Notes: generated by a model from the letters alone, not told the origin. Positions 33,935-44,304 are shown, numbered from the stretch's first letter. The stretch: DNA of 64,000 nucleotides from Pontibacter ramchanderi (GCF_002846395.1 NZ_PJMU01000001.1:868001-932000); one strand, 5' to 3'. Numbers and translations: made by a program.

Positions 33935-34132
33935 ATGGCACATCCTAAACGCAAGATTTCGAAGACCAGAAGAGATAAGAGAAGAACTCACCAGAAGCTC
34001 TCTGAGAAAGCGATTGCAATCTGCCCAACTACAGACACTCCTCACTTGTTTCACCATGCTTACGTGGTAGAAGGTGACCTGTACCACAAAGGCAAACTGG
34101 CGATCAAAAATTATACAACAAACGCTCAGTAA
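33935..34132 (+). CDS. rpmF: 50S ribosomal protein L32
   Basis: A 65-residue basic protein starting [17 protein letters not shown], the universal L32 opening. This version lacks the CxxC...CxxC zinc knuckle: only one Cys ([14 protein letters not shown]) remains, so it is the zinc-independent form. It lies between yceD and plsX, the standard order linking ribosome and lipid synthesis genes. Confidence 0.95.
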   Translation: MAHPKRKISKTRRDKRRTHQKLSEKAIAICPTTDTPHLFHHAYVVEGDLYHKGKLAIKNYTTNAQ

Positions 34133-34183
34133 TTCCAGCCTGTACCCCGTTTCAGTTCTGTATAATTTAACGTCATCCAGTAC

Positions 34184-35128
34184 ATGAGAATCGCCCTGGA
34201 CGCTATGGGCGGCGACTTTGCGCCTGAAGCAAACGTGAAAGGTGCCATGTTGGCCGCAGAACAGCTTGAAGAAGATTACGAGATCCTGCTCATTGGCAAG
34301 GAAGACATTCTGACTCAGCTGCTGAAAGAATATGGATACACTGGCTCTGTTATAAAGGTGGTGAACGCCACCCAAGTGATTGAAATGGGAGAACACCCCA
34401 CGAAAGCACTTACCCAGAAGCCAGACTCCAGTATTGCTGTAGGTTTTGGAATGCTTAAGGCTGGAAAGGCGCATGCTTTTTGTAGCACAGGCAATACTGG
34501 AGCAATGCTGGTGGGTGCCATGTTCAGCGTAAAAGCCGTAGAAGGCATTTTAAGGCCATCTATTGGTGGTTTGGTACCAAAGCTCAGTGGTGGCTTTGGT
34601 ATTATACTGGATGTTGGAGCCAACGCCGACTGCAAACCAGAAGTACTGGAGCAGTTTGGTGAAATCGGCTCTATCTACGCCAAGTACGTACTGGAGATCG
34701 AAAATCCGAAGGTAGGCTTGATGAACCTTGGGGAAGAGGAAGGCAAAGGCACTGTGAATACACAGGCTGCACACCAACGCCTCAAAGTTAACCCGAACAT
34801 CAATTTCATTGGCAATATCGAGGGACGCGACATGTTCAACGACAAAGCCGACGTGATTGTATGTGACGGGTATACCGGCAACATCATCCTGAAGATGGCA
34901 GAGTCTGTTTACGACATCCTCAACGAGAAGAACATGCACGATCCGTTTTTCGACAAGTTCAACTATGAGGCAGTAGGCGGTAGCCCGATCCTGGGTATAA
35001 ACGGAAATGCTGTCATCGGACACGGTGTGTCAACTCCCCTGGCGGTTTGCAACATGATCCTGCAGGCCCAGAAGATGGTAGCCACCAACCTCTCAGAGCG
35101 ATTTAAAAAGCACACAGGCGCCCAGTAA
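34184..35128 (+). CDS. plsX: Phosphate acyltransferase PlsX
   Basis: At 314 residues this matches PlsX, which converts acyl-ACP to acyl-phosphate for phospholipid synthesis. The N-terminal [13 protein letters not shown], the mid-protein [15 protein letters not shown] (about residue 100) and [17 protein letters not shown] segment (about 222) are family landmarks. It follows rpmF by 51 bases and precedes fabH in the usual block. It acts at the cytoplasmic face of the membrane. Confidence 0.95.
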   Translation: MRIALDAMGGDFAPEANVKGAMLAAEQLEEDYEILLIGKEDILTQLLKEYGYTGSVIKVVNATQVIEMGEHPTKALTQKPDSSIAVGFGMLKAGKAHAFCSTGNTGAMLVGAMFSVKAVEGILRPSIGGLVPKLSGGFGIILDVGANADCKPEVLEQFGEIGSIYAKYVLEIENPKVGLMNLGEEEGKGTVNTQAAHQRLKVNPNINFIGNIEGRDMFNDKADVIVCDGYTGNIILKMAESVYDILNEKNMHDPFFDKFNYEAVGGSPILGINGNAVIGHGVSTPLAVCNMILQAQKMVATNLSERFKKHTGAQ

Positions 35129-35262
35129 CGGGCGCTGGCCTCGGCCAAACATATTTCCTGGCACAAACTGTCTCACTACACTTTTTGCGTAATGACGGTT
35201 TGTGCCACGTTTTTTTTATTATATTGCCGTCTTAAACTTCCAACACTTATACCTTTCACAAC

Positions 35263-36261
35263 ATGAGTAAAATTACTGCCGCGATCACAGGTGTGGCTGG
35301 CTATGTTCCGGACTACGTGCTTACGAACAAGGAACTGGAAACAATGGTTGACACAAATGATGAATGGATCCTTTCACGCACCGGAATTAAGGAAAGGCGC
35401 ATTCTGAAGGGCGAAGGCAAGGGCACGTCGCATATCGCAGTACCGGCAGTACTTGAGTTACTTAAAAAAACTAATACAAAAGCAGAAGAAGTAGAGCTGC
35501 TCATCTGCGCCACGACCACGCCCGACATGGTTTTCCCGGCTACTGCCAATCTAATTACCGCTGAAGTGGGTGCCGTAAACGCTTTTGGTTATGACCTGCA
35601 AGCCGCCTGCTCCGGTTTCCTTTATGCGTTGGCAACCGCCTCAAAGTTCATTGAATCAGGACAGTACAAAAAAGTGATCGTAGTGGGAGCCGATAAGATG
35701 TCTTCGATCATTGATTATACCGACCGTGCCACTTGCATCATCTTTGGTGATGGAGGCGGTGCTGTTATGTTGGAGCCAAACACAGAAGGCTATGGCATAC
35801 TGGACTCCGTATTGAAGTCGGATGGAACAGGCGCGCAGTTCCTGCACATGAAGGCAGGTGGCAGTCGCAAACCAGCCAGCATCGAAACGGTACAGGCACG
35901 GGAGCACTTCGCTTACCAGGAAGGTCAGCAGGTATTCAAATTCGCTGTGAAAGGTATGGCGGATGTATCGGCTGAAGTGATGGAGCGTAACCACCTCACG
36001 GCGGAGGATGTAGCCTGGCTGGTACCGCATCAGGCCAACAAGCGCATCATCGACGCAACAGCTAACCGAATGGGCGTAGGAAGCGACAAAGTTATGCTAA
36101 ACATCGAGCGCTATGGCAACACCACAAGCGGCACTATTCCCCTTTGTCTTTGGGAGTATGAGAAGCAACTCAAGAAAGGTGATAACCTGATTCTGGCAGC
36201 TTTTGGCGGTGGCTTTACTTGGGGCGCCATCTATGTGAAGTGGGCATACGATCCGAAATAA
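35263..36261 (+). CDS. fabH: 3-oxoacyl-ACP synthase III (KAS III)
   Basis: A 332-residue condensing enzyme. The catalytic triad is seen as Cys in [12 protein letters not shown] (about residue 114), His in VPHQANKRI (about 256) and Asn in [11 protein letters not shown] (about 286). It joins acetyl-CoA (or branched acyl-CoA) to malonyl-ACP to start fatty acid chains. A TATATTG about 35 bases before the ATG with a TTTG about 20 bases further up is a likely promoter, so it can be transcribed apart from plsX. Confidence 0.95.
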   Translation: MSKITAAITGVAGYVPDYVLTNKELETMVDTNDEWILSRTGIKERRILKGEGKGTSHIAVPAVLELLKKTNTKAEEVELLICATTTPDMVFPATANLITAEVGAVNAFGYDLQAACSGFLYALATASKFIESGQYKKVIVVGADKMSSIIDYTDRATCIIFGDGGGAVMLEPNTEGYGILDSVLKSDGTGAQFLHMKAGGSRKPASIETVQAREHFAYQEGQQVFKFAVKGMADVSAEVMERNHLTAEDVAWLVPHQANKRIIDATANRMGVGSDKVMLNIERYGNTTSGTIPLCLWEYEKQLKKGDNLILAAFGGGFTWGAIYVKWAYDPK

Positions 36262-36272
36262 CTCTTTTAATT

Positions 36273-36314
36273 ATAAACAGAAAAAGCGGCTTGCGGGCCG
36301 CTTTTTCTGTTTAT
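36273..36314. terminator. Bidirectional terminator after fabH
   Basis: A stem of about 18 bp (ATAAACAGAAAAAGCGGC with GCCGCTTTTTCTGTTTAT) around a TTGCGG loop separates the convergent fabH and CZB genes. Confidence 0.85.
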
Positions 36315-36331
36315 AGTCGTTACCAAAAGGC

Positions 36332-36697
36332 TTAAATCGTATCGGCGCGCAAGGCAAGTCGCTTTTCCATTTGTGTGAGCAGTTCCTGAAAGCGGTCCGA
36401 CAATTTCTCGATATCCTTCATACCTGCATGGGCCTGGTCGATACTGCCGTTCCGGTAAAGACTGAACAGCTGATTGGCGTTTGAAAGCAGGTCGCTGTGT
36501 GTTTTCTGAAGGCTATACAGCTCCGGCTCATTCCCGTACTTCACTTTCCCTACCTGCAAAAACCAATGGCTGATCGGACCAGCATCCGAAAAGAACACAC
36601 TATCCAGCGCCCCACCGTACAGCACAGAGCGTACCTTGGACTTAAACAGAATATGTTTAATCCGGATCTGCTGAAAATCTACCTGCGCTGAATTCAC
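36332..36697 (-). CDS. Stand-alone CZB (chemoreceptor zinc-binding) domain protein lacking the Cys ligand
   Basis: The 121-residue protein is essentially one CZB domain. It has the family's His-rich four-helix plan: IKHILFKSKVRSVLYGG (His about residue 14), SHWFLQVGKVKYG (His about 43) and LQKTHSDLLSNA (His about 66). In canonical CZB domains the second block reads C-x-x-G-K-W and the Cys binds zinc. Here the Cys position holds Leu and the Trp is absent, so zinc binding may be weakened or altered. It is 23 bases downstream of the PAS protein gene on the same strand and is probably its partner. Confidence 0.65.
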   Translation of the reverse strand: MNSAQVDFQQIRIKHILFKSKVRSVLYGGALDSVFFSDAGPISHWFLQVGKVKYGNEPELYSLQKTHSDLLSNANQLFSLYRNGSIDQAHAGMKDIEKLSDRFQELLTQMEKRLALRADTI

Positions 36698-36720
36698 CTG
36701 CTTCTTACTAAAAAGTAATA

Positions 36721-37983
36721 TTATAATTCATCTAACGTGACGCCCAAATCCTGCAGCTTCTTCTTCAGCAGATATTTGTCGGTCACATTGAAACCGGCGA
36801 TCAGTATACCGGTTACCTGGTTGAGCTCGTCGAAAAGCGGTTGAAAAATAAAGGTCAGGTAATTGTCCTCCAGTTTCCCTTCCGCGTTGGCGAGCTTCAC
36901 AAGGATCTCTTTTGCCTCAAACGTTTCACCTGTCCTATACACATTGTTCAGCACATCGATATAACCTTGATCGGCAATCTCGGGCAACGCTTCGGCCACC
37001 GTTTTGCCAATAAGGCAAACATGCGGGAACAGGTCCTGATACTTCGTGTTAACAAGCTCATAACGATGGTCCGCACCTTTCAGAATGGCAAAGAAGCTAG
37101 GTGCCTGCATGATCAGGCGCTCCAGCGTCATCCGCTCGCTTTCTGCCTTACGGAATGCCAACTGCACCTGATCCGACAGCTCCGACATTTGCTCGTTGCT
37201 CGTGAGGAGCTCCTGCACGAGGTTCTTCATATCGTGTATGTCGCTGCAGCTGCCCAACCACAACCGGATCGTGCCATCTTCATTCCGCATGGGTAGGTAG
37301 CGGCTCAGGTACCAGCGATAATCTCCATCCTTGTCACGGATGCGGATCTCTACCTGGCTGGGCTCTCCCTTCTCCAGCGACTGTTGCCAGGCCTTGGCAG
37401 CGCCCGGCAGGTCTTCCGGATGAATTGCTGTTTTCCAACCGCCAGCCATCAACTCCTCCGTAGGTATACCTGTGTAGTTCTCCCATTGCTTGTTGAAGTA
37501 CGTGGAATTGCCGGCAGCGTCATCGGCATCAATCAATTGAGGCATTGAGTCAGCCATAAACCGGAACTTCTGCTCAATATCCTCCAGGGCCTTTTTGGTA
37601 TTCTCACGTTCTGTCACATCTTTCGTCTCCTGCAGGACATACACCAACTTTCCCTGCTTATCGTAGATGGGGGTATGTGAGGCTTCCCAGCAGCGCTCGT
37701 CATAGCCAGTTCCGTCGGGTCGGGCAATGGCGTAGCGGATGACGTCCAGGTATACCTTCTTGCCCTTCTGGATTGCCTCTTCAATGGATAGGCGCACCGG
37801 GTTCTCTTCATAAGGCACAGTGGGCTCCGGAAATGCTTCTAACAGAAAATGCTTGCCTACAATATCGTTCAGTTGCCGCATCGTGACTTCCAGATAGCGC
37901 TTGTTGGCTCCCAGAACAATGAAGTCAGGGTCAATCAGCACGATGGCTTCAGGGGTGTTATCAAAGATGAGCTTATAATCCAT
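36721..37983 (-). CDS. Triple-PAS protein without an output domain
   Basis: The 420-residue soluble protein has three PAS modules, at about residues 5-125 (IFDNTPEAIVLIDPD, with a PAC motif QETKDVTERE), 138-258 (FMADSMPQLIDADD, with NKQWENYTG) and 290-410 (APSFFAILKGADHRYELVN, ending AGFNVTDKYLLKKKL). A coiled coil joins PAS2 and PAS3. No histidine kinase, GGDEF, EAL or HTH domain follows; the stop comes 12 residues after PAS3. It could be a sensor scaffold or a truncated kinase. The CZB gene follows at 23 bases. Confidence 0.75.
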   Translation of the reverse strand: MDYKLIFDNTPEAIVLIDPDFIVLGANKRYLEVTMRQLNDIVGKHFLLEAFPEPTVPYEENPVRLSIEEAIQKGKKVYLDVIRYAIARPDGTGYDERCWEASHTPIYDKQGKLVYVLQETKDVTERENTKKALEDIEQKFRFMADSMPQLIDADDAAGNSTYFNKQWENYTGIPTEELMAGGWKTAIHPEDLPGAAKAWQQSLEKGEPSQVEIRIRDKDGDYRWYLSRYLPMRNEDGTIRLWLGSCSDIHDMKNLVQELLTSNEQMSELSDQVQLAFRKAESERMTLERLIMQAPSFFAILKGADHRYELVNTKYQDLFPHVCLIGKTVAEALPEIADQGYIDVLNNVYRTGETFEAKEILVKLANAEGKLEDNYLTFIFQPLFDELNQVTGILIAGFNVTDKYLLKKKLQDLGVTLDEL

Positions 37984-38293
37984 AGTTGATTTTTACTTTA
38001 TAAGAGCGCACTAACCAGATGCAAGCGGCACAAAAACATACGCGAGAATGCGAAAAGTGCCTATGAGGTGATGGGTTCTTTTTAAAATAATGGCTAAATT
38101 ATATAAAATAAATGACTCGCCCCCTACCGGTTGCACCTTTATTACGTGCAAGCTGTCTGAAGGGCCTGCCTGTAGCAATGCCCCAAGCTTTTTGATCAAT
38201 ATTTAAGTATAATAGCTAATTTTGTTTGCAAGACAGCGATTTGCGCTATACTTTTATCGTTTCATTCAATTTCAAGCGTAACAACAGCATACT
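37984..38293. other. Divergent intergenic region between PAS gene and efp
   Basis: 310 bases without a supported gene. It holds the efp promoter at its right end and presumably the PAS gene promoter at its left. AT-rich runs, no stable hairpin seen. Confidence 0.5.
38191..38224 (+). promoter_or_regulatory. Predicted efp promoter
   Basis: TTTG at 38191-38194 and TAATTTTG at 38217-38224 match the Bacteroidota -33 and -7 boxes, spaced 22 bases. The efp start codon is 70 bases downstream. Confidence 0.6.
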
Positions 38294-38857
38294 ATGGCAA
38301 CCACAGCTGACATCAGAAATGGTCTGTGCATGGAATTCAACAATGACCTTTATGTAGTTGTTGAATTTCAACATGTTAAACCAGGCAAAGGGCCGGCCTT
38401 CGTGAGAACGAAGCTTCGCAATATCAAAACCGGAAAAATATTAGACAACACTTTCTCGGCTGGTCATAAAATTACGACTGCCCGCGTAGAGCAGCGTCCG
38501 CACCAGTTTATCTACAAAGACGACATGGGGTATAACTTCATGGACATGAGTACATTTGAGCAGGTGGCGCTTGAAGAGAAGATGGTTCCCTTTGCCGATC
38601 TGATGAAAGAAGGACAGGAAGTGACCATCCTGTTCCATGCTGAAACGGAAACGCCGCTTACCTGCGAAATCCCTCCTTTTGTAGAGCTGACCATTACTTA
38701 CACTGAGCCAGGTCTGAAAGGCGATACCGCTACCAACGCATCAAAACCAGCCATTGTGGAAACGGGCGCCACTATCCAGGTACCGTTGTTCATTGGGCAG
38801 GACGAAAAAATAAAAGTAGATACACGAACTTATTCTTACGCAGAACGAGTAAAATAA
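38294..38857 (+). CDS. efp: Translation elongation factor P
   Basis: A 187-residue EF-P with its three beta domains. The domain I loop [17 protein letters not shown] (about residue 28) carries a Lys at the modification position (PGKG), as in the lysylated or otherwise modified forms. The C-terminal [24 protein letters not shown] is typical. It relieves ribosome stalling at polyproline. accB starts 4 bases after its stop, so efp, accB and perhaps accC form an operon, an order common in Bacteroidota. Confidence 0.95.
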   Translation: MATTADIRNGLCMEFNNDLYVVVEFQHVKPGKGPAFVRTKLRNIKTGKILDNTFSAGHKITTARVEQRPHQFIYKDDMGYNFMDMSTFEQVALEEKMVPFADLMKEGQEVTILFHAETETPLTCEIPPFVELTITYTEPGLKGDTATNASKPAIVETGATIQVPLFIGQDEKIKVDTRTYSYAERVK

Positions 38858-38861
38858 CAAC

Positions 38862-39359
38862 ATGAAAGCTAAAGAAATCCAGGACCTAATTGACTTTATC
38901 GCCAAGTCTGGTTTGAATAAAGTAAACATTGAGACAGAAGAATTCAAGATCTCGGTGAAGCGCGACCCAGACCAGAAGGTGAGCTATGTGAAAGAAGCGC
39001 CAGCTGCTGCGCATCATGTGCCAGCTCCTGCGGCCGCTCCTGCTGCTGCACCTCAGGCGTCTGCTGCCCCTGCCGCTCCGGCAGCCCCAGCTGCTGCGCC
39101 AGCCAGCGACGAGAGCAAATACATCGCCATCAAAGCCCCTATGATCGGTACCTTCTACCGCTCGTCAAGCCCAGACAAGCCAGCGTTTGTGAACGTAGGT
39201 GACGAGGTAAAAAAGGGTCAGGTAATCTGCATCATCGAAGCGATGAAGCTTTTCAATGAAATAGAGTCAGAGGTATCGGGCAAGATCGTGAAAGTGCTGG
39301 TGGACAATGCCAACCCGGTAGAGTACGATCAGCCGTTGTTCCTGGTAGATCCTAGCTAA
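38862..39359 (+). CDS. accB: Biotin carboxyl carrier protein of acetyl-CoA carboxylase
   Basis: The 165-residue protein has an N-terminal helical domain (1-45), an Ala/Pro-rich flexible linker (about 46-85), and the biotinyl domain ending in [11 protein letters not shown], where the Lys is biotinylated (about residue 130). It carries carboxybiotin between AccC and the carboxyltransferase in malonyl-CoA synthesis. It is in an operon with efp; accC follows after a 116-base gap that holds an iterated element. Confidence 0.95.
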   Translation: MKAKEIQDLIDFIAKSGLNKVNIETEEFKISVKRDPDQKVSYVKEAPAAAHHVPAPAAAPAAAPQASAAPAAPAAPAAAPASDESKYIAIKAPMIGTFYRSSSPDKPAFVNVGDEVKKGQVICIIEAMKLFNEIESEVSGKIVKVLVDNANPVEYDQPLFLVDPS

Positions 39360-39367
39360 TTCATTTC

Positions 39368-39472
39368 AATTTGAAAATTTGAAATTGAGAAAATTTGAAG
39401 ATGGAGATGGTCTAATAAACGTCTCCATTTTCATTCTTCACAAATTCGAATCTCCAAATCACCAAATCCGAT
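39368..39472. repeat. Intergenic iterated element with C-free and G-free arms (B)
   Basis: Left arm 39369-39411 (AATTTGAAAATTTGAAATTG words, no C) and right arm 39423-39470 (CAAATTCGAATCTCCAAATC words, one G). ATGGAGA near the loop pairs with TCTCCAT. It lies between accB and accC, where it could modulate the ratio of the two subunits. Confidence 0.5.
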
Positions 39473-39475
39473 ATT

Positions 39476-40819
39476 ATGTTTAAAAAGATACTAATCGCTA
39501 ACAGAGGCGAGATTGCCCTGCGCATCATCCGTACCTGTAAGGAGATGGGCATCAAGACGGTAGCCGTATACTCCACAGCTGACAAGGAAAGCCTGCACGT
39601 GCGCTTTGCTGACGAGGCTGTTTGTATTGGTCCGCCGCCAAGTGCCCAGTCTTACCTGAACATGCCTAACCTGATCTCGGCTGCCGAGATCACCAACGCC
39701 GACGCGATCCACCCGGGTTACGGCTTCCTGTCTGAAAACGCTGAGTTCTCCCGCATCTGCGCTGAGCACAACATCAAGTTTATCGGTGCTTCTCCGGACA
39801 TGATCAACGCCATGGGTGACAAGGCTTCAGCCAAGGACACCATGAAAAAGGCAGGTGTACCGACTATACCTGGCTCCGATGGTTTGCTGAAATCTGCTGA
39901 GGAAGGAAAGAAACTGGCCAAGAAAATCAAATATCCGGTGATCATCAAGGCGACTGCCGGTGGTGGTGGTCGCGGTATGCGTATTATCAAGAGCGAGGAA
40001 GAATTTGATAAAGCCTGGAATGATGCCCGCACCGAATCCAAAGCGGCTTTCGGAAACGACGGCATTTACCTGGAGAAGTACATCGAGGAGCCGCGTCACA
40101 TCGAGATTCAGCTGATCGGTGACCAGCACGGTAACGTAGCCCACCTTTCGGAGCGCGACTGCTCCATCCAGCGCCGTCACCAGAAACTGGTGGAGGAAAC
40201 ACCTTCTCCGTTCATCACCGACGACCTGCGCGACCGCATGGGCAAGGCCGCCATCAAGGGCGCCAAGGCCATCAACTACGAAGGCGTGGGCACGATCGAA
40301 TTCCTGGTGGACAAGCACCGCGAGTTCTACTTCATGGAGATGAACACCCGTATCCAGGTAGAGCATCCGATCACAGAAGAAGTGATTGACTATGACCTGA
40401 TCAAAGAGCAAATCAAAGTGGCGGCTGGCGAGAAGATCACGGGTAAGAACTACTATCCGAAGATGCACGCCATTGAGTGCCGTATCAACGCCGAGGACCC
40501 AAAGAACGGCTTCCGTCCTTCTCCGGGCAAGATCACAAACCTGCACGTACCCGGCGGACACGGTGTGCGTGTAGACTCTCACGTTTACTCCGGCTATACC
40601 ATCCCGTCGAACTACGACTCTATGATCGCGAAGCTGATCGTGAGTGCGCAGACACGCGAGGAGGCTCTGGTGAAAATGAAGCGTGCACTGAGTGAATTTA
40701 TAATTGAAGGTATAAAGACGACGGTTCCTTTCCACCTGAAACTGATGGATGACCCTGGCTTCAAGGAAGGAAACTTTACAACCGCCTACCTGGAAAATTT
40801 CGACTTTAGTGCACTGTAA
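39476..40819 (+). CDS. accC: Biotin carboxylase subunit of acetyl-CoA carboxylase
   Basis: A 447-residue ATP-grasp enzyme. It opens [19 protein letters not shown], has the Gly-rich ATP loop [12 protein letters not shown] (about residue 160) and the active-site strand [16 protein letters not shown] (about 287), with catalytic Glu/Arg residues. It carboxylates the biotin on AccB using bicarbonate and ATP. It is separated from accB by the iterated element but is followed by a strong terminator, so it ends the unit. Confidence 0.95.
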   Translation: MFKKILIANRGEIALRIIRTCKEMGIKTVAVYSTADKESLHVRFADEAVCIGPPPSAQSYLNMPNLISAAEITNADAIHPGYGFLSENAEFSRICAEHNIKFIGASPDMINAMGDKASAKDTMKKAGVPTIPGSDGLLKSAEEGKKLAKKIKYPVIIKATAGGGGRGMRIIKSEEEFDKAWNDARTESKAAFGNDGIYLEKYIEEPRHIEIQLIGDQHGNVAHLSERDCSIQRRHQKLVEETPSPFITDDLRDRMGKAAIKGAKAINYEGVGTIEFLVDKHREFYFMEMNTRIQVEHPITEEVIDYDLIKEQIKVAAGEKITGKNYYPKMHAIECRINAEDPKNGFRPSPGKITNLHVPGGHGVRVDSHVYSGYTIPSNYDSMIAKLIVSAQTREEALVKMKRALSEFIIEGIKTTVPFHLKLMDDPGFKEGNFTTAYLENFDFSAL

Positions 40820-40833
40820 ATTATGCACTTCTT

Positions 40834-40868
40834 AAAAAAACCGGCTCAGCAATGGGCCGGTTTTTTTA
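40834..40868 (+). terminator. Intrinsic terminator after accC
   Basis: AAAAAAACCGGC pairs with GCCGGTTTTTT around the loop TCAGCAATGG. The murA terminator has almost the same loop. Confidence 0.85.
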
Positions 40869-40951
40869 TTTGGCCCGATATATGTGGTTTTAAAATATAG
40901 TCTGCTTCCCATATTTGCTTTAATTTAGTCGCGCATCTGAAAAGAAACCTC

Positions 40952-41908
40952 ATGAAACCAAGCAAGCTTTTCGCTTCCCTGATTGTAATTGTATTGGCCC
41001 TCCAAATGAGCAGCTGCGTGTCTGTTGTGATGATGGAAACGGTGCGTCCAGCTGTGGTGCGGGTAAGCCCTGACCAGTGGAAAGTTTTGGTTGTGAACCG
41101 GTACGACCCTTCTGTTCAGGCCTCGAATAAAAACAGCAATGTAGCGGAAGTACTAAGAGAAGGAGCTTACCAGGCGGCCGGTGGCGTGATGGGTGCCGTC
41201 TACAACGACTCCACTTTCGTACTTATCAACTCAGAACAGGCTGTTACCCTTGCTCCTTCTTCCTCCCAGTTAAGCAAATCAGAAGTTCAGGACTTGTACA
41301 TACAATACCGCCCTCACCTGATTCTGTCGCTCGACAAGTTTGACACTCGGTTTGGAAAGCAGGTGGATACTTATGAGGATGAAGATGGCTACAAAACCAA
41401 GACGGCCAATTTTGATCTGGTGGTGGCGAGCACCTGGTCACTCTACGACAGCACAGGTGTAGTTCTGGATCAGGCAACGATTGAAAAAACCGAATACTAT
41501 GACTCCAGGACGGTGGTGAGCGGTTTGCTGGCTATAGGCCCTGCCATGGGCAAAGCAGGTCCGGTTGTCAATCAGCTGGCCGTAGAAACTGGCTATAGTT
41601 ATTGGGACCGCTTTTACCCGCAGCCACTATTGTTGGTCAGACAGATCTATACCGGAAAACCATTCCAAGACCTCAACCTGATGCTCCTGATGGGAGAATT
41701 CCAGCAGGCAATCAACAAACTTCAGCCCCTTGCGCAGGATTTGTCCACAAAAACAGGTATACGGGCTGCTCACAACCTGGCCATTGCCTACGAAGCGGCT
41801 GGAGACTATGAACAAGCCACATATTGGGCGCGCCAGGCACAGGGAAAAGGCGATAAGCTCTCAAATAACCTGCTTCAGCTTTGGGCCACGGCCGGCCTGA
41901 TCAAATAA
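40952..41908 (+). CDS. DUF6340-like lipoprotein with C-terminal TPR
   Basis: A 318-residue exported protein. The signal ends LALQMSSC (lipidated Cys about residue 22). Residues 25-240 match what I recall of the DUF6340 family of Bacteroidota surface lipoproteins, with VRPAVVRVSP, LVVNRYDP and DRFYPQPLLLVR as recognisable blocks. The last 60 residues form one or two TPR-like helical pairs (AAHNLAIAYEAAGDYEQATYWARQA). Function is unknown. It is transcribed alone, between two terminators. Confidence 0.65.
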   Translation: MKPSKLFASLIVIVLALQMSSCVSVVMMETVRPAVVRVSPDQWKVLVVNRYDPSVQASNKNSNVAEVLREGAYQAAGGVMGAVYNDSTFVLINSEQAVTLAPSSSQLSKSEVQDLYIQYRPHLILSLDKFDTRFGKQVDTYEDEDGYKTKTANFDLVVASTWSLYDSTGVVLDQATIEKTEYYDSRTVVSGLLAIGPAMGKAGPVVNQLAVETGYSYWDRFYPQPLLLVRQIYTGKPFQDLNLMLLMGEFQQAINKLQPLAQDLSTKTGIRAAHNLAIAYEAAGDYEQATYWARQAQGKGDKLSNNLLQLWATAGLIK

Positions 41909-41922
41909 AGGAACTTACACAA

Positions 41923-41962
41923 AGCAAGAAAGCCCGATCGTAATGGTCAGGCTTTCTTGTTT
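41923..41962. terminator. Terminator between convergent genes
   Basis: GCAAGAAAGCC pairs with GGCTTTCTTGT around a longer partly paired loop, followed by TTTATC. Shared by the convergent DUF3109 gene. Confidence 0.65.
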
Positions 41963-41980
41963 ATCAGGTATAGCTATACC

Positions 41981-42562
41981 TTAGGTAGTCGCTGTTTGCT
42001 CTTCTTTCTCGATCAGTTCGGTCAGTTCGCCGTACCAGGCCTCCCCATACTTACGGATGAGTGGCTCCTTCAGGAACTGGTATACCTTCACACCCAGGTC
42101 GGCTCCAAAATTGCAGGCAGCGGCACAGATGCTCCAACGGTCATAGTTCAGCGCCTCAAAGTCATCGTACTTGGTAATCCGGATCGGGTATAGGTGGCAG
42201 GAGATCGGTTTTTTCCAGCTGATTTTGCCGTCATAGTAGGCCTGCTCGATGGCGCATTTGAGGATTCCCTGGTCATCATACAGTGCATAAGCACACTCGC
42301 GGTTTTCGATGGTCGGGGTGGAGTAGTCGCCTTCAAAATCCTGGATGTAAAGGCCCTGCTCCTCCACGGCCAGCTTGCCGGCTCCGGTCATGTACGGTTT
42401 GATGTGCTCGTAGCTATCGGCCAATATAGCCAGTTCCTCCTCCTCCAGCGGTGCGCCCAGGTCACCTTCTACGCAGCAGGCCCCTTTGCACTGCTCAAGA
42501 TTGCAGACAAAGAAATTATCGCGGATGTCGTCGCTGATGATGGTATTCTGAAGAACGATCAT
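41981..42562 (-). CDS. DUF3109 family Cys-rich protein
   Basis: At 193 residues it fits DUF3109, related to the YkgJ zinc/iron-chelating group. The N-terminal cluster [11 protein letters not shown] (about residues 20-30) and further cysteines in ENRECAYAL (about 88), [10 protein letters not shown] (about 101), SCHLYPIRI (about 121) and SICAAAC (about 144) form the likely metal site. The biochemical role is unknown. It is a single gene, convergent with the DUF6340-like gene. Confidence 0.85.
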   Translation of the reverse strand: MIVLQNTIISDDIRDNFFVCNLEQCKGACCVEGDLGAPLEEEELAILADSYEHIKPYMTGAGKLAVEEQGLYIQDFEGDYSTPTIENRECAYALYDDQGILKCAIEQAYYDGKISWKKPISCHLYPIRITKYDDFEALNYDRWSICAAACNFGADLGVKVYQFLKEPLIRKYGEAWYGELTELIEKEEQTATT

Positions 42563-42640
42563 GTAATGTAGGCGGTAAAATTAGTTCTATCCGGTTGCGC
42601 CGGCATTGAACAGACAAAATTAAGGAGAAATAAGTTTAGA

Positions 42641-44233
42641 CTAACGCTTGGGAGCTCTTGCCCCTGCGGCCACCAGAATATTCTGCACGCTTTCACGCTT
42701 CGCATAATCCATGGCTGTTTTACCGCTGTAGTCGCGCAGACTTGGGTCGGCGCCGGCATTGATCAACATCACGATCACCTCGTTGCCACCGTCCAGCTGA
42801 CAGGCCAGCATCAGTGGCGTCAGGCCTTCCAGGTTCTGAATGTTGGGGTTGGCACCGCCTTGCAGCAAGCGGCTCATCTCCATCATGTGTGTACCGTTGG
42901 CAAATCGCACAGCATAGTAGAGTGGTGTGTTGCCCTTGTTATCCACGATGTTCGGGTTTGCTTTGTACTTAAACAGCGTGTCCAGCAGTTGTGCCTGCTC
43001 AATCTCAAAACCCTCGGTATTAATGCGGGCTCCGGACATGGCATAGTGTAAGGCCGTTTTACCGTCCTGATCCGTTGCATTGACATCGGCTCCCTTTTGC
43101 AGCAGCATACTTGCCACCTCCAGGCGTACATCCGGCTGGTAGATGACACCATAGTCTTCAAGTAACAACGGAATAAAAACACCATGCATTAACGGCGTAC
43201 GCAACCTGAAGTCAAAATCATAGCCGTTCGGCACCGATACGGTGTTAACGTAGGCGCCATTTTCCAGCGATCGCTTCACGATTTCAGGGTTACGCTCAAT
43301 GGCTGCCAGCACTAGTTTTTGGTCAGACGACTGGTTGAGATACTTGAGCTGCTCAAAGGCATTGGAACTACCTTGCGAGATGGCCTGATGGTAGAGTTGG
43401 CGTGCTTTCTCCGGCTCCACTTTTCCCAGGTTCCCCTCTTCGTAGAGAAGGCCCAAAGTATATAGGGCTTCTTTTTCTCCGGCGGCGGCACCTTTCTCGA
43501 GCCAGTACTTGGCCTGCGCCACGTTCTCTTTCACGCCCTCCCCTCTCAGGTATAGGTTAGCCAATGAGGTATAGGCCGCTATGTCGTTAAGCTCAGCGGC
43601 CCGCTTGATATAGGTATAGGCATACTCCTTATCCTCTATTTCGCCGTAGCCGGTATAGTACATACTGCCCAGGATGCGGTTACTGAAGGCGTCGCCTGCA
43701 ATGGCCATATCCCGAATGTCGAGGGCGGCACTGCGCATGAGGCGGGTAAAGCGCTGCTTGTCTTCGTCATTGCGCAAGGTCATCAGCTCTGCCAAACCCA
43801 GGTTGCCGTACAGGCTGCTGCCTTCCAGCGCTTTTTCAAACAGAATGCGGGCCGTATCAGGATCTGCTTTGTAGAATTTTTCGGGGTTGCGCACATAGGC
43901 GACCGAGTCAGACGTGATGATCGTGTTGATCGCTAATCCGTCTTCACGAAGCTCCCCATACTGGTGCATACGCCCCATAAAGTAGTAAGCAGCCGCTTCA
44001 TCACGGGCGGCTGCCTGTCGGAACTTGGCGTACGCTTCGTTGAATTGCAATCCAATGTACAAGTCCATGGCTTCCTGCATTTCCGGTGTACGCCATACCT
44101 GTTTGGCAGCGCGTTTCACCTTTACATCTTTCAGGGAGTCCGGTATAACCTTGATGGCCTGGGTAGTATCAGCTTGCGCCACAGCCAGATGCCCGGCTGG
44201 GAGCACTGCGAGAAGCAGAAGGAGCTTTTTCAT
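42641..44233 (-). CDS. Secreted Sel1-repeat plus ankyrin-repeat protein
   Basis: The product is about 530 residues; MKKLLLLLAVLPAGHLAVAQ at 44233 is the most likely start, six codons inside the longest frame, giving a signal peptide ending near AVAQA. Residues 75-300 contain Sel1-like repeats (for example AQAKYWLEKGAAAGEKEALY). Residues 300-530 contain about five ankyrin repeats (DQDGKTALHYAMS, NKGNTPLYYAVRF, NLEGLTPLMLACQ, YSGKTAMDYAKRE). Both are protein-binding solenoids, here in the periplasm. Partners are unknown. A TATCTTTG -7 box lies upstream. Confidence 0.8.
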   Translation of the reverse strand: MKKLLLLLAVLPAGHLAVAQADTTQAIKVIPDSLKDVKVKRAAKQVWRTPEMQEAMDLYIGLQFNEAYAKFRQAAARDEAAAYYFMGRMHQYGELREDGLAINTIITSDSVAYVRNPEKFYKADPDTARILFEKALEGSSLYGNLGLAELMTLRNDEDKQRFTRLMRSAALDIRDMAIAGDAFSNRILGSMYYTGYGEIEDKEYAYTYIKRAAELNDIAAYTSLANLYLRGEGVKENVAQAKYWLEKGAAAGEKEALYTLGLLYEEGNLGKVEPEKARQLYHQAISQGSSNAFEQLKYLNQSSDQKLVLAAIERNPEIVKRSLENGAYVNTVSVPNGYDFDFRLRTPLMHGVFIPLLLEDYGVIYQPDVRLEVASMLLQKGADVNATDQDGKTALHYAMSGARINTEGFEIEQAQLLDTLFKYKANPNIVDNKGNTPLYYAVRFANGTHMMEMSRLLQGGANPNIQNLEGLTPLMLACQLDGGNEVIVMLINAGADPSLRDYSGKTAMDYAKRESVQNILVAAGARAPKR

Positions 44234-44304
44234 GCGTCGTAGTGGGATCATATATTTTCAGGTATAGCGCAGGTATAAGACCCGCCCCAACCATCTTAAT
44301 TTTA

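Noticed and set aside
39827..40828. 333-codon minus-strand frame opposite accC
   Set aside because: Antisense to biotin carboxylase with all motifs; Val/His/Leu-rich shadow translation.
42641..44233. Ankyrin/Sel1 protein considered as a secreted host effector
   Set aside because: Has an ordinary signal peptide in a free-living-type genome with no secretion system nearby; periplasmic scaffold is simpler.
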